Assembly (NCBI RefSeq): GCF_048771995.1
Contig: NC_133030.1
Span: forward strand, 62,755,501-62,819,500
Source: Taeniopygia guttata
Lineage: Eukaryota; Chordata; Aves; Passeriformes; Estrildidae
Direction: 5' to 3'
DNA length: 64,000 nucleotides
Positions 37,282 to 48,837 of this stretch are shown piece by piece. The position numbers and the translations under genes are program-made. Numbering within the stretch: the stretch's first letter is position 1; the number at the start of each line of letters is the position of its first letter. Below the pieces are notes generated by a model. The model searched no databases and was not told the origin of the DNA. It saw nothing but the letters and a program-made list of their open reading frames with translations.

Positions 37282-37780
37282 AGCTCCTTTGACCTTTTCT
37301 GGCAGTCGTTCCCCCAGTGCTCATTTGTCCTGCATAAACAGGAGCATTTCACAGCAATCCCTGAGGAGTTCATTTTCTTCTGGATGAGCTCAAACCCTCT
37401 GGCATTCCTCAGGCCTGAAGCAGAAGGGAGCTCAAGTGGAGCAGTGGTTTTTTAGGGAGATGACAGCAGCTTGCTGAGGAAGAGAGAGGGGTTTGCTGCC
37501 TCCAGGATATAATTAAAGATGGCCATGACACCATCCATCAGTGTTTCACAGCCTGCTTTTCATGTTGGGGGACTCCTTGGGAAGAGCTGAGGTGCTGGAC
37601 CATGGCTCAGTGTTCCCTGAGCATTGTGTGAAAATCTGCTTTGGTGTTTGTCATGGAGAGAGGCTGCTCTGTCCCTAAATCTTTTTTTTTTTTTTTTTTA
37701 ACTCTTAATTCTAAAACTGGTGGGAATTCATAACAAGAAACACAAAATGGTTTGGGTTGCTACTACAACCCAATGGTTGG
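37282..37780. other. Intron 1 stretch with poly-T
   Basis: A poly-T of about 19 bases lies at 37682-37700; otherwise nothing recognised. Confidence 0.55.
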
Positions 37781-38021
37781 GTGCTACTATAATGCATCTT
37801 TCATAGTTCTAATTCTCTAAAATACCTGCTCTTATTGCAAGGCTATATTTTGAAACTTGTTGAAACTTGTTTTTAGTTCAATCTCGCCCTCAACAATGTC
37901 CTCTCTATTCTGTAACTTCCTTAAATCAGTCCCCCTTGTCTCAGGGTTTACATACAGATCTATCAGACTGTGTAAACTTTCTATCCAGTTTTGAGAATTA
38001 ATTACAAATCTATTTCCCACA
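37781..38021 (-). mobile_element. LTR-C fragment
   Basis: Matches group C from AATGCATCTTTCATAGTTCT to the terminal ATTTCCCACA at 38021. The other end (with the poly(A) signal) is missing. Confidence 0.72.
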
Positions 38022-38289
38022 AGAAGTCACAGCTGAGCAGTGACTCCTGCAGCTCCCTCCCCTTGAGGCTCAGTCCAGGGGTGTCCCGAGCAGCTGGAAA
38101 TTCTGGGAGTTCTGCTGGACCAGCACTCACAGCCACATCCCTGCTGCTCAAGCCCGGCCTGAAAAGGTCTTTTCTTGGCCAGAAATGAGAAAGAAGCTGT
38201 CACCTCCTGAAGGCAGCTACAGGAAATATGGAGAGGGGATTTTTTTATAGGGGCATGGAGTGATAGGACAGAGGGGAATGGATTCACAC

Positions 38290-38537
38290 AGAGAGTAGGT
38301 TTAGATTGGATATTGGGAAGGAATTCCTGGCTGGGAGGGTGGGCAGGCCCTGGAGTAGAATTCCCAGAGCAGCTGTGGCTGCCCCTGGATCCCTGGGAAT
38401 GTCCAAGGCCAGGTTGGACAGGGCTTGGAGCAGCCTGGGATAGTGGAAGGTGTCCCTGCCATGGCAGGGGGTGGGAAATGGGTGAGCTTTGAGATCCCTT
38501 CCAACCCAAACCACTCTGGGATTCTGGGATTCTGCCA
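38290..38537 (+). mobile_element. CR1 3' end
   Basis: Ends ATCCCTTCCAACCCAAACCA then two GGGATTCT tail units. Confidence 0.88.
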
Positions 38538-38761
38538 TCAGTGGGGCTGCCTGCTGCAACCAAGCACATCCAGGCAGATTTCCTTTCCCTGGGGATGATG
38601 AAGGGCAGGACACGTTGCAGACAAACATCCAGGACAGAAGAGTCTGTGCTGAAGGGCACCTGCAGAAATTTGGCCTCCTGGTACCCTGAAACGTGAGATG
38701 CAGCTCACCCAGAGCTGCTCCCCTTGCCAGCATAGACCCAGCCCTGAGGAAGCACCCAGGA

Positions 38762-39368
38762 TGTCGGAATCTGTGGGTATTGGTGATCCCCAGATTGTAA
38801 AAGTCTCTGTCTGTCAGCCCCGCTGCCAAAGCAGAAGCCATAATTGGTCTGTGCTGTTTCAAGGTTGTTTATTCTGTTTATCTCTAACATGTTCTGCTGC
38901 CCTGCCGCAGCTCTGTCCTGCAGGGCAGCGTGTGGGGCTCTGCCCTCAGTGGGATGGTACAAACATTAAATACCACAAACTACCTGTGCTGGATTTACAA
39001 TAACGTGCCAATATCTGTCACCTACGTTGGACAGTGTGTCCCCAGCCTGAACCAACAGAAAAATGCCAACACCACAGTGAAACATGGAGGGCATGAAGAA
39101 GGAGAAAAAGGACAAGGCACACCCAATTTCCTCCATCTTGTCCCCTTTGGACCCCTCATCTAGAAACCTAAAATTTTACTTTTGCACCTGTGCCACACTT
39201 AATTATTACTCTTATCAAACACTCAGAGCTTGTAATACATCCTGTAAGATTGAAAACTCTTTTCCATGGACAGAGATCACAGCCAGTGTCTCTGGGGGCT
39301 CTGTCCAGGGGGGTTCTGACCCCTGCCAGGGTCCCAGGGCAGCCAAAGGGAAGCTCTGGATTCCCACA
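38762..39368 (-). mobile_element. Solo LTR, group B
   Basis: 607 bp with a perfect 6-bp duplication CCAGGA (38756-38761 and 39369-39374). Plus-strand ends TGTCGGAATC and GATTCCCACA. Confidence 0.93.
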
Positions 39369-39374
39369 CCAGGA

Positions 39375-40045
39375 GAAGTCCAGGGAGGTGGATTATGGAC
39401 ATGGAGCTCCCCACTCAGCACTGCTGGGGAAGTCATTGCACAGCAAATATCAGCAGTAATGTTACTCATTATTGCCAGGAAATCAGGGCAATGGATGCAG
39501 TTACAAGCAGCCTCAGGAAGCAGAGTTCAGCTTCTGGAGGAGGTCAGAAGGAGCTGGCTCCTCAAGGAAGATCTGCCCCATCTCAGGCAGCCACAGAAAG
39601 AGCATTCCTGTTGCACTTGAGAAGCAACAAATTCATTGCAGTGCCTTAATTAGAGAGAAAGGCCTTTAATGGAGCCACAGCTGCATTTCCTGAGCAGTTA
39701 ATCCCCCCCAGCTGATCCCTGCTCCTTGTGGCATTTTCCCTTCACTCCTAAGCCTCAGAGCCCTGGATTCCCCTCAGCACAGGGCAGCAGACAGAAGGGA
39801 AGAGGAATTAAAGCCTCAGCTGTGGTGTCCTGAGCTCCAGGCTCAGCTCCAGGCATTCCCTTTGTTCCCCCAGTGCTGCCCTGAGGTGCAGAGCTCACAC
39901 CTCCCTCTAGGTCACCCTCCCAGGGTCCAGTGGCCTCACACCAAAAATCCCACTCAGCCATCTCCAGGGACATCCCAGGGCCCAGCAGACAGGGATTTGC
40001 CTCTGCAGGAGGTTTGGAATTAAATAAAGGGCAGTGGGGGAGGCT
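39375..40045. other. Intron 1 stretch, no feature found
   Basis: No repeat or exon recognised. Confidence 0.5.
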
Positions 40046-40388
40046 GGACAAAAGAAAACTGGATCAGAAGGACCTGGAGCTGCTGGAGGGAGTCCAGAGG
40101 AGCCATGGAGCTGCTCCAAGGGCTGGAGCCAGGCTGGGAGAGCTGGGAATGTTCCCCTGGAGAGGAGAAGCTCCAGGGAGAGCTCAGAGCCCCTTGCAGG
40201 GCCTGAAGGGGCTCCAGGAGAGCTGGAGAGGGACTGGGGACAAGGACAGAGGGACAGGACACAGGAATGGCTCCCACTGCCAGAGGGCAGGGATGGGTGG
40301 GAGATTGGGAATTGGGAATTCCTGGCTGGGCTGGAATTCCCAGAGCAGCTGTGGCTGCCCCTGGATCCCTGGAAGTGTCCCAGGGCTG
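40046..40388 (+). mobile_element. CR1 fragment lacking its 3' end
   Basis: Runs from AACTGGATCAGAAGGACCTG through GGGACTGGGGACAAGGACAG to ATCCCTGGAAGTGTCCCAGG, then stops. CR1 copies usually keep the 3' end, so this one was cut after insertion. Confidence 0.85.
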
Positions 40389-41049
40389 GCCCTGCAGGAT
40401 CTCAGGACACAAGGACCAGCCCTTAGCAAAGTTTGGGATCTTCTTGCCAGGGCTCAGCTCCCCAAAAAAGCCAGACTCAACATGGATTTGGAGTTCTCTT
40501 GTCCTGGTTCTCCCCCCTGATGTCTGTGCAGGGCTGCAGCACCTCCTCTCAGGGACACAACCTAAATCATGGAGAGTGAATCTTATCACCAACTCACTCA
40601 ACAAGTGCATATTTGGAGTTTTTACTTTCTGTCCTTACCTCGTTTGCCCCTCTCTGTGCCTGTGGGGGAGCAGCAGCTCCTGAGCGAGTGTTTTTCAGCA
40701 TCCCTGTGACAGCTCCTGCAGTTCTGTCTGTGCTTTCAAAAGGACCTGTGTCAGGTGCTGGCAGGGAAAAGCTAAGATCATTTTCTGTTGATCATTAATG
40801 AAGCAAACCAGGAATTAATTGGACAAAATCAAAGGGCTGTTACGAGGTGCTTACATTTCTTCTCCCCAAAAAGCAAAGCAAAGACTGGATCCTATATCAA
40901 AGCAAGGACAGAGAATCCTTAATACATCCTAGAGCTGCCCAGGACATCCCACAACTCTGGTGTTTGTTCAGTCCAAATACCAGGGACAGCCAAAAAAGTC
41001 ACATTAGTGATCCACACTGGGTGTCCCTGAGGGCAAAACTGGCCTTGCT
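40389..41049. other. Intron 1 stretch, no feature found
   Basis: No repeat or exon recognised. Confidence 0.5.
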
Positions 41050-41127
41050 CAGCTTCAGCCAACCTGGAAGGTTGGACTTGATCATCTTGGAGGTCTCTTC
41101 CAACCTTTTAATGATCCTGGGATTCAT
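41050..41127 (+). mobile_element. CR1 tail fragment
   Basis: GGTTGGACTTGATCATCTTG then GTCTCTTCCAACCTTTTAAT and a short tail, 130 bp before minisatellite array 2. Confidence 0.75.
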
Positions 41128-41260
41128 CAAGGAATCCTCCTAGAGCAGCCCTTTTCCAGGGAATGAGCTAAACCAAGGCTGATCCCACTCAGTGCTTGAG
41201 GTGTGCCAGGGAATGGCAGGTTCGAGGGAGCACAAGGATTCATAGCAGGACAGAACACTG

Positions 41261-42389
41261 CTCCAACCTAAAAACCACTTCCAACCTAAACCAATTCCAA
41301 CCCAAACCATTCCCAACCCAAACCACTTCCATCAAAGCCATTCCCAACCCAAACCACTTCCATCAAAGCCATTCCCAACCCAAACCACTCCCAACCTAAA
41401 CCACTTCTTCTTCCCAAACCAATTCCAACCCAAACCATTTCCATCAAAGCCAATCCCAACCCAAACCACTTCCATCAAAACGAATTCCAACCTAAACCAA
41501 TTCCAACCTAAACCACTTCCAACCTAAACCAAGTCCAACCTAAACCAATTCTAACCCAAACCGCTTCCAACCTAAATCACTTCTTCCAACCTAAACCACT
41601 TCTTCTACCCAAACCACTTCCATCAAAACCAGTTCCAACCTAAACCACTTCCAACCTAAACCAATTCTAACTCAAACCAATTCTAACCTAAACCATTTCC
41701 AACCTAAACCAATTCCAACCTAAACCACTCCCAACTTAAACCACTTCTTCCCAAACCAATTCCAACCCAAACCACTTCCATCAAAACCAATTCCAACTCA
41801 AACCACTTCCATCAAAACCAATTCCAACCTAAACCAAGTCCAACCTAAACCAATTCTAACCCAAACCACTCCCAATCTAAACCACTTCTTCCCAACCCAA
41901 ACCACTCCATCAAAGCCATTCCCAACCCAAACCACTCCATCAAAGCCAATTCCAACCTAAACCACTTCCAACCTAGACCAATTCTAACCCAAACCACTCC
42001 CAATCTAAACCACTTCTTCTTCCCAAACCATTCCCAACCCAAACCACTTCCATCAAAACCAATTCCAACCTAAACCACTTCCAACCTAAACTAATTCTAA
42101 CCCAAACCACTTCCAACCTAAACCACTTCTTCCAACCTAAACCACTTCTTCTTCCCAAACCACTTCCATCAAAACCAATTCCAACCTAAATCACTTCCAA
42201 CCTAAACCAATTCTAACCCAAACCACTCCCAACCTAAACCACTTCTTCTTCCCAAACCATTCCCAACCCAAACCACTTCCATCAAAACCAATTCCAACTC
42301 AAACCACTTTCATCAAAACCAATTCCAGCCTAAACCAATTCTAACCCAAACCAATTCTAACCCAAACCACGTCCAACCTAAACCATTTC
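41261..42389 (-). repeat. 16-bp minisatellite, array 2, inverted
   Basis: About 70 tandem units of ACTTCCAACCYAAACC, the reverse complement of array 1, over 1.13 kb. It shares the same variant units (TTCTTC insertions, CCATCAAA variants, AATTCTAACCCAAACC), so both arrays come from one repeat. Confidence 0.94.
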
Positions 42390-42737
42390 AGCAGTGGGTG
42401 ACCTGTCCCTGCATCATCCCAGGCACTCCAGCCAGGCCCTCACCCACATGGCTCCTAGCAGCAGGTCTGCAGCCCAGACTTGTTCTTTCACAGCTCTGAC
42501 ATAACTATTACGTGCCTCAGAATCCATGCCAAGAGAAGAATTGATGGTTTTTACCCTAAATCTCCTGCTTCCAGGAGATTCCAGTGCAGGGCTTGGTGAA
42601 CAAATAATTTTTAAAACATTAAAAATCTCCTTTCAAGGATGACCCCCAAAGCTGGGGACTGCTCAGGGTGCAGGGTGGGGGGCTCTGGGCAGCCAGCTGG
42701 GCCTAGGCAAGTACAGATGGGTGACAGACATTGCCAC

Positions 42738-43155
42738 TGATAATAAAAGGGTTTTAAAATCATGGGGATTTGGGGAGTTAGAAGGAAAGTTAGGCTTAGT
42801 AGGCCCTGGAAAAATACTTTTTTTCCTGGGAAAGTATTGGCCTTTTATTTGCTAGAACTGCCCCTGTGTAACCAGTATATGATAAATGATATAATTTTTA
42901 GGTGCAATGATTGTTTAGAAGTTAAATATAATTACTGTTTAATAGTAAAAATAATCATGAGAAACTGTGGTCAGGGGCTTGAGAAAAATCACAAGAAATT
43001 CATGCTTGAATAAGATCAATGTATACAAAAGAACAATATATGTTTAATAATATGTAAGTTATAGAATGATAGAATATAAAATACGCTCAGCCGTGTCAGA
43101 GTCAGATTTGGGTCTCCCTTTTAAGGAGTTACTGACCAATAAAACACTGCCAACA
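42738..43155 (+). mobile_element. LTR, group E (borders approximate)
   Basis: AT-rich block containing AACTGCCCCTGTGTAACCAG, AATCATGAGAAACTGTGGTC and a TATAAAATACG promoter-like motif, then AATAAAACACTGCCAACA. The reverse complement of much of it reappears at the end of the window, which supports a dispersed element. Confidence 0.7.
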
Positions 43156-43162
43156 AGGATAT

Positions 43163-43541
43163 TGATGGTTTTGACCCTTAAATATTTCATCTTTAAATAT
43201 TTAATCCTTAAATATTTCATCATATGGAGCCATGTTACAGTGTGAGCTTTCTTAGCCAATCACATTATAACACACAAACCCACAGTGCTGCATTCTAAAC
43301 TCCTTTTATTTCTATATCTTAAACTCTGAACTTTCTAAAGTTATAAAGTTTCTATTTAAAACTCTAAACTTTCTTCTTAATTTAATGTCTCTCTGCTTTA
43401 AACTACAAATCCACATTCTCACTTCTAGCACCTCAGTTTGGGAGCCTTTCCCAAGGTCCCAAATCAAATCTTGGGTTTAATTCTAGACTTTGGCTCACAG
43501 GCCCAAAGTTCTGAGAGTTCCCTGAATTTCAGATTCCAACA
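43163..43541 (-). mobile_element. LTR-like block, group G
   Basis: On the minus strand it begins TGTTGGAATC and ends AACCATCA, with AATAAAAGGAG part-way through. It directly follows LTR-E in the opposite direction. No clear duplication, so it is tentative. Confidence 0.45.
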
Positions 43542-43822
43542 CTAAGGAAGCAAAAAACCCCTCAGACACTGGTGGGGCTGGGCCCAGGAATGGACACGGA
43601 TTTAGCCACGTGTGGAAGGGGTAGGGCTGAGCTGCTGAAGCCTCCAAACTCAAAGACAAAATATTTAAAGATTAGCTAAAAAACATAAATATCTTTATTA
43701 ACAGTGCTTTGTGAGTAGGGGTCTTGTGACCTTCTGAACCACATTATAAAGGTGTGAACCAAACTCACTCTTCATACCTATTTAAAAAATAAGAAAAATA
43801 AACCACATCCTCTAAAAAACAA

Positions 43823-44076
43823 GGCACGCCAAATTTCCTCCATCTTGTCCTCATTGGACCCCTAATCTAGAATCCTAAAAATTTACTTTTGCACCCGTGC
43901 CACACTTAATTATTACTTATATCAAACACTCAGAGCTTGTAATTGATCCTGTAAGATTGAAAACTCTTTTCCATGGGCAGAGATCACAGCCAGTGTCTCT
44001 GGGGGCTCTGTCCAGGGGGGTTCCTGACCCCTGCCAGGGTCCCAGGGCAGCCAGAGGGAAGCTCTGGATTCCCACA
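43823..44076 (-). mobile_element. LTR-B fragment (5' part only)
   Basis: Matches LTR-B from GGCACGCCAAATTTCCTCCA to the terminal GATTCCCACA at 44076. The promoter and poly(A) half is absent. Confidence 0.85.
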
Positions 44077-44221
44077 CCTCAGGATAATTCCCTGTGCAGG
44101 TTCCTGCCCCAGAGATCCAGGTGGTGTTCAGGATCATCTCTGCACATCCCAGCTGCTCTCCAGGCTGTGGCAGGGACAGCAGGAGCATCCAGCCCCGATG
44201 GATGCCCCATCCAACCTGCCC

Positions 44222-44385
44222 TTGAGCTGCAGAGGGACTGGGGACAAGGCAGGGAGGGACAGGACACGGGATGGCTCCCACTGCCAGAGGGCAGGGATGG
44301 ATGGGAGACTGGGAATTGGGAATTCCTGGCAGCTGTGGCTGCCCCTGGATCCCTGGAAGTGCCCAAGGCCAGGTCCCTGCAGGAT
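44222..44385 (+). mobile_element. CR1 middle fragment
   Basis: GAGGGACTGGGGACAAGGCA to CCCAAGGCCAGG; 3' end lost. Confidence 0.75.
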
Positions 44386-44892
44386 CCAGGACGAGGCACT
44401 GTCCGACCCCTCAAGTCCCAAGGAGCAGCTCCCTCATGGAGCTGCTCTCCCAGGGGTTGTTCCACCTGAGGATTTACATTTCAGCTTCTTCCTGCACTCC
44501 CCAGATTCCCTGGGGTAACTGCAACAAAGGAGGAGAACCGAGGCCCCTGTTGAATGCATTAAGGGAGTGGGATCCATTCCTAAAAATTCCTTTTTCTCCT
44601 AGTTTGCACCCAGGAGCTGTGCTCACAAACCTGCCTCTGTGTGCGTGTCCTTCTCATGACAAGTGTAGGCTCTTCCTTGATTTGTTGCTTGATTTTCAGC
44701 TTTCTGGCAGGCTGGGATCACTTTTTCTCATGGAAAACCAGGGAATGCTGAGCTGGAGCTGTGTCAAATGCTCAGCAGCAGAGTGGTGGAGCTTTGCAGA
44801 GGGATCATTCAGAGCCCTGGCCCGTTCCTGTCACCTGCTTTGGCTCAGTTACAGATATTTGCAGCTGAGATTGCAGATCCACAGAAGCAAGG

Positions 44893-44997
44893 AAGGGTTT
44901 GGGTTGGAAGGGATGTTCAGGACCATCTAATTCCATCCCACTTCCCTGAGTCCAGGTTGCTCCAAGCCCCATCCAACCCTGCCTTGAGCTGGAGAGG
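44893..44997 (-). mobile_element. CR1 3' end, joined head-to-head to another CR1
   Basis: Reverse CR1 from AGGGTTTGGGTTGGAAGGGA to CCAACCCTGCCTTGAGCT, immediately followed by a forward CR1 piece. Confidence 0.75.
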
Positions 44998-45147
44998 GGC
45001 TGGGGACAAGGGATGGAGGCACAGGACACAGGGAATGGCTCCCACTGCCAGATGGGAGATTGGGAATTGGGAATTCCTGGCTGGGCTGGAATTCCCAGAG
45101 CAGCTGAGGCTGCCCCTGGATCCCTGGCAGTGTCCAGGAGCAGGTTC
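44985..45147 (+). mobile_element. CR1 middle fragment
   Basis: GAGCTGGAGAGGGGCTGGGG to ATCCCTGGCAGTGTCCAGG; 3' end lost. Confidence 0.75.
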
Positions 45148-45812
45148 AGCCCAGGCTGCAGCTCCTGGTTTCTTTCCAGAGGCAGCCTTGAATCCAAAAG
45201 TCAGGCCCTGGAGCCAAAAGCCAATTAGCAGCAGTTTAGCTTCATCAACTTCCTGACTGAATGCGAGTTTTAATTAAACATCCCATTTTTATTAGGCAGC
45301 CATCACATACAGAGGGCTGGCCTCAAGATTCAAATGCTGCAGGTCCTGTGCTTTAATTAAATGAAAGACTCACATGGGTTCAGCTCCAACATCTGTGACA
45401 GCTCCTTATCCTTTGGAGGGCAGGAGCAGAAGAGCTGGGAACAGCTCCTGCCCTGCCATGGTGTTCCTCTCCTCTTGCACTTCCAGAGGGATGCTCCAGT
45501 GGAAGAACTGCCTGGGAGGTGACTTGGCTGGAAGCAGAGAAGAGGCAGGGGCTGGTTGGGGTGTCTGAGAAGGGACTGGGCTCTTTGTGTGATGCCAAGA
45601 GCTCTTTTGGGGTGAGTTTTGCTGAGTTTGGTGTTGATGCCAGCAGCTGAACGTGTGCCCAGGTGGGCAGAGAGGCCAAAGGCACCCGGCTTGTACCAGG
45701 CACGGTGTGGCCACAGGAGCAGGGCAGTGCCTGTCCCCTGTGCTGGGGACAGCTCTGGACTCCTCACAGCAAAGCCACAGGAGGGGTTGGAGTGTGTCCA
45801 GGGAAGGGAACT
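45148..45812. other. Intron 1 stretch, no feature found
   Basis: No repeat or exon recognised. Confidence 0.5.
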
Positions 45813-46412
45813 TGTGGGAATCCAGAGCTTCCCTCTGGCTGCCCTGGCAGGGGTCAGAACCCCCCTGGACAGAGCCCCCAGAGACACTGGCTGTGATCTC
45901 TGTCCATGGAAAAGAGTTTTCAATCTTACAGGATGAATTACAAGCTCTGAGTGTTTGATATAAGCAATAATTCAGTGTGGCACGGGTGCAAAAGTAAAAT
46001 TTTAGGATTCTAGATAAGGGGTCCAAAGGGGACAAGATGGAGGAAATTGGGTGTGCCTTGTCCTTTTCCTCCTTCTTCATGCCCTCCATGTTTCACTGTG
46101 GTGTTGGCATTTTTCTGTTGGTTCAGGCTGGGGACACACTGTCCAACGTAGGTGACAGATATTGGCACGTTATTGTAAATCCAGCACAGGTAGTTTGTGG
46201 TATTTAATGTTTGTACCATCCCACTGAGGGCAGAGCCCCACACGCTGCCCTGCAGGACAGAGCTGCGGCAGGGCAGCAGAACATGTTAGAGATAAACAGA
46301 ATAAACAACCTTGAAACCAGCACAGACCAATTATGGCTTCTGCTTTGGCAGCGGGGCTGACAGACAGAGACTTTCTACAATCTGGGAATCATCAATATCA
46401 CAGATTCCGACA
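45813..46412 (+). mobile_element. Solo LTR, group B
   Basis: 600 bp, TGTGGGAATC to GATTCCGACA. The flanks GGAACT and GGAACA match in five of six bases. In the same direction as TRIM9. Confidence 0.9.
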
Positions 46413-46420
46413 GGAACAGA

Positions 46421-46535
46421 GCTGGGAAGGGGCTGGAGAGTTCCTGAGGGAAATGGGAAGGGGCTGGAGAGTTCCTGAGGGAGCTGGGAAGGGGCTGGAG
46501 AGTCCCTGAGGGAGCTGGGAAGGGGCTCAGCCTGG
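46421..46535 (+). repeat. 31-bp tandem repeat at the start of a CR1
   Basis: Three full units and one partial unit of GCTGGGAAGGGGCTGGAGAG plus 11 bases. It begins eight bases after an LTR-B and runs into CR1 sequence. Confidence 0.85.
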
Positions 46536-46894
46536 AGCAAAGGAGGCTCAGGGGGGACCTTGTGGCTCTGCACAGCTCCTGCCAGGAGGGGACAACCAGG
46601 TTGGGCTCTGCCTCAGAGAACAGGGACAGGACAAGGGGAAACCATCTCAAGTCGCTCCAGGGGAGTTCAGGTTGGATATTTGAGAAAATTTCTTTGTGGA
46701 AAGGGTGGTTAGGCATTGGAAAAAGCTTCCCAAGGCAGTGGTGGAGTCCCCATCCCTGGAGGGATTTAAAACAAATGGATATGGGTGGATGTGGCACTTG
46801 GGGACACGGCTCAGTGGTGGCCTTGGCAGTGCTGTTGGACTCCATGATCTCAGAGGGCTTTTCCAACTTCAGCAATTCTGTGATTTTATGATCC
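46514..46894 (+). mobile_element. CR1 fragment, 380 bp
   Basis: GGGGCTCAGCCTGGAGCAAA through GGACAGGACAAGGGGAAACC to GGCTTTTCCAACTTCAGCAA and the TTCTGTGATTTTATGATCC tail. Confidence 0.87.
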
Positions 46895-47805
46895 TGCCTG
46901 GTGCCAGAGCCTGCAAACAATGAACCAGGACCGAGTTCCTCACCGCTGCTGGTGTCCAACAGCAGTGAATTGAGGCTTGTCCAGATGGAGCTGTCACACC
47001 CATCCAGCACCCAGTGCCCCCAAAAATAACCAGCCCAGCTCCCTCCTCACCTCACAGTCAGCATTCATGAGCTCCATCACTGGGCTGTACAGGAGGAAAA
47101 CCAGAGCACTTCTGACGATGCAGAGTTAAAATGATGCTTTTCTCTGTTTCTTGGAGCCTGCTCAGCGCTCCTGAGCCTTCATCCTTCTGCTCTCATCCCT
47201 GGGCTGGGACAAGGCAGAATCAGAGTGACAGAAATCCCTTTGTCAGCCTGGGAAGGAGGAGGGTTCTGGAGCTATTAGTGAGCACAAAGAGAGGACAGAT
47301 TCCCCCCTGAGTGCTCTGGGGACAGAGAGATTTAAATGCTCAGCTCCCATTAATGCTAATGTGAATCACAGAGGTCTCTTCTTATTGCCTTGGACTGAGA
47401 GCATTGAGAAAAGAGGGCAGCTTTCCACAAAGAATAAATCCCCTTGATTTTAAGGCACCGGTAAATGGGATTTTTCTTCATTTCACACTCATGAATCTCC
47501 CTGCCTGTGCTGGTTGAGGGTCGGGCTGAGCTCCACTCCAGCACATGGGAGCTGCCAGGCCCACTGGGTGATGTCCCCAGAGCAGGGTTCCCGACCCCAA
47601 AAACCCACAATGATTTTGTTGTCACATGGAGATGCAAAGTGCAGCATTCCAGGATATCCACAGCTCAGGAGAGGGACTTTGCACAAGGGATAAAGTGACA
47701 GGACAAAGGGGAATGGCTTTCTGGAGATGGGGATGAAGCTCCTGCTGGTGAAATGCTGAACCTTGGAGCTCCTGTGTCCAGTGAGCAACCTGTGCCCACC
47801 CGATG
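46895..47805. other. Intron 1 stretch, mostly plain
   Basis: A weak CR1-like patch lies near 47660-47715 (GAGAGGGACTTTGCACAAGG). Nothing else recognised. Confidence 0.5.
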
Positions 47806-48575
47806 TGTAAGAACTGGCCTTAAAACTCTGGAAAAATTACATTTTCTAGACTAGATAATGCTCTTCCCTCACTTGCACTGGAGGCAAAAAGAATATCTGG
47901 AGCAGAGGGAAGGGCTGAGCTGAGGAAGGGGTGCAGTGACCCACAGAAAGGTGTGAAAAACGCCCATCACTGGTTTTTAGAATTTTTAAAAGTTTAATAA
48001 TAATAAAGTGGTTGTAAAAATAGTAATACAATTAGAGTAATAAAAATTTAGAGTTAGGACAATTACAAGACAATCAAAAGCAAAGAATTATGGATGTCTG
48101 GATGTTTTTGGGCACTGAGCTGCCAAAAACATGCATTGGGAGCAAAGGAATAACCCTTAAAAGCACTAAGCTGTTGCATATTCAGATATCTGATATATGA
48201 TGCATAAATTCCTTGCAAATTAAGAGTTTTTCTGGTTTTTGTCAGCTTCTTCCCCTTAATCCTGGTGGTTCCATAAAGACAGAGAGAAGGTGGAAGAATG
48301 TTTGTTTTTTCCAATAAGGAGGTTGTAACTCTTTATGTGCCCTGTTGCTGTTATCTCTGTGCAAAGAGTGTCTTGATTATCTCATCTCTTTCTTGAGCTA
48401 GTTAAAAAGTATCTTACATAGCACAGTTTCTATTTTAATATTGTGTTATAACCTAAAAATATATTTAACACATTACTTAAGAGAATTAATACAGCATAAC
48501 CCTCTAACATTACACATACAATATTCATTGTAATATTTGCAAAAAGCCAATCATAAAATATGCATTTTTCACACA
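47806..48575 (-). mobile_element. LTR-like element, group H (770 bp)
   Basis: AT-rich block with plus-strand ends TGTAAGAACT and TTTTCACACA. The flanks CCGATG and GGGATG share GATG. On the minus strand it begins TGTGTGAAAA and has ATTAAA late. Single copy here, so it is less certain. Confidence 0.5.
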
Positions 48576-48817
48576 GGGATGCTCTGAGCTGATGGACCAT
48601 CTTTTGATGGAGGCTCCAAGCTTGCTGCACCAGGGGAGCTGTTGTGCTGCGAGTCTGGGGGTGCCTGGGGTGAAGGAACCCCCATGGACAACAAACACAG
48701 GCACCACAGAGCTCTTATTAAATTTTAAGCCCACTTTTAAAAAGCTTTCCTATCAGGAAAGCCTCAAAGAATTATGTTGATCTAAAGATACCCTTTATGA
48801 AATTCATGTTAATGGGG

Positions 48818-48837
48818 AAAAAAAAAAAAAAAAAAAA
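48818..48837 (+). repeat. Poly-A tract
   Basis: Twenty consecutive A, followed 30 bases later by a second A run. Confidence 0.95.
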
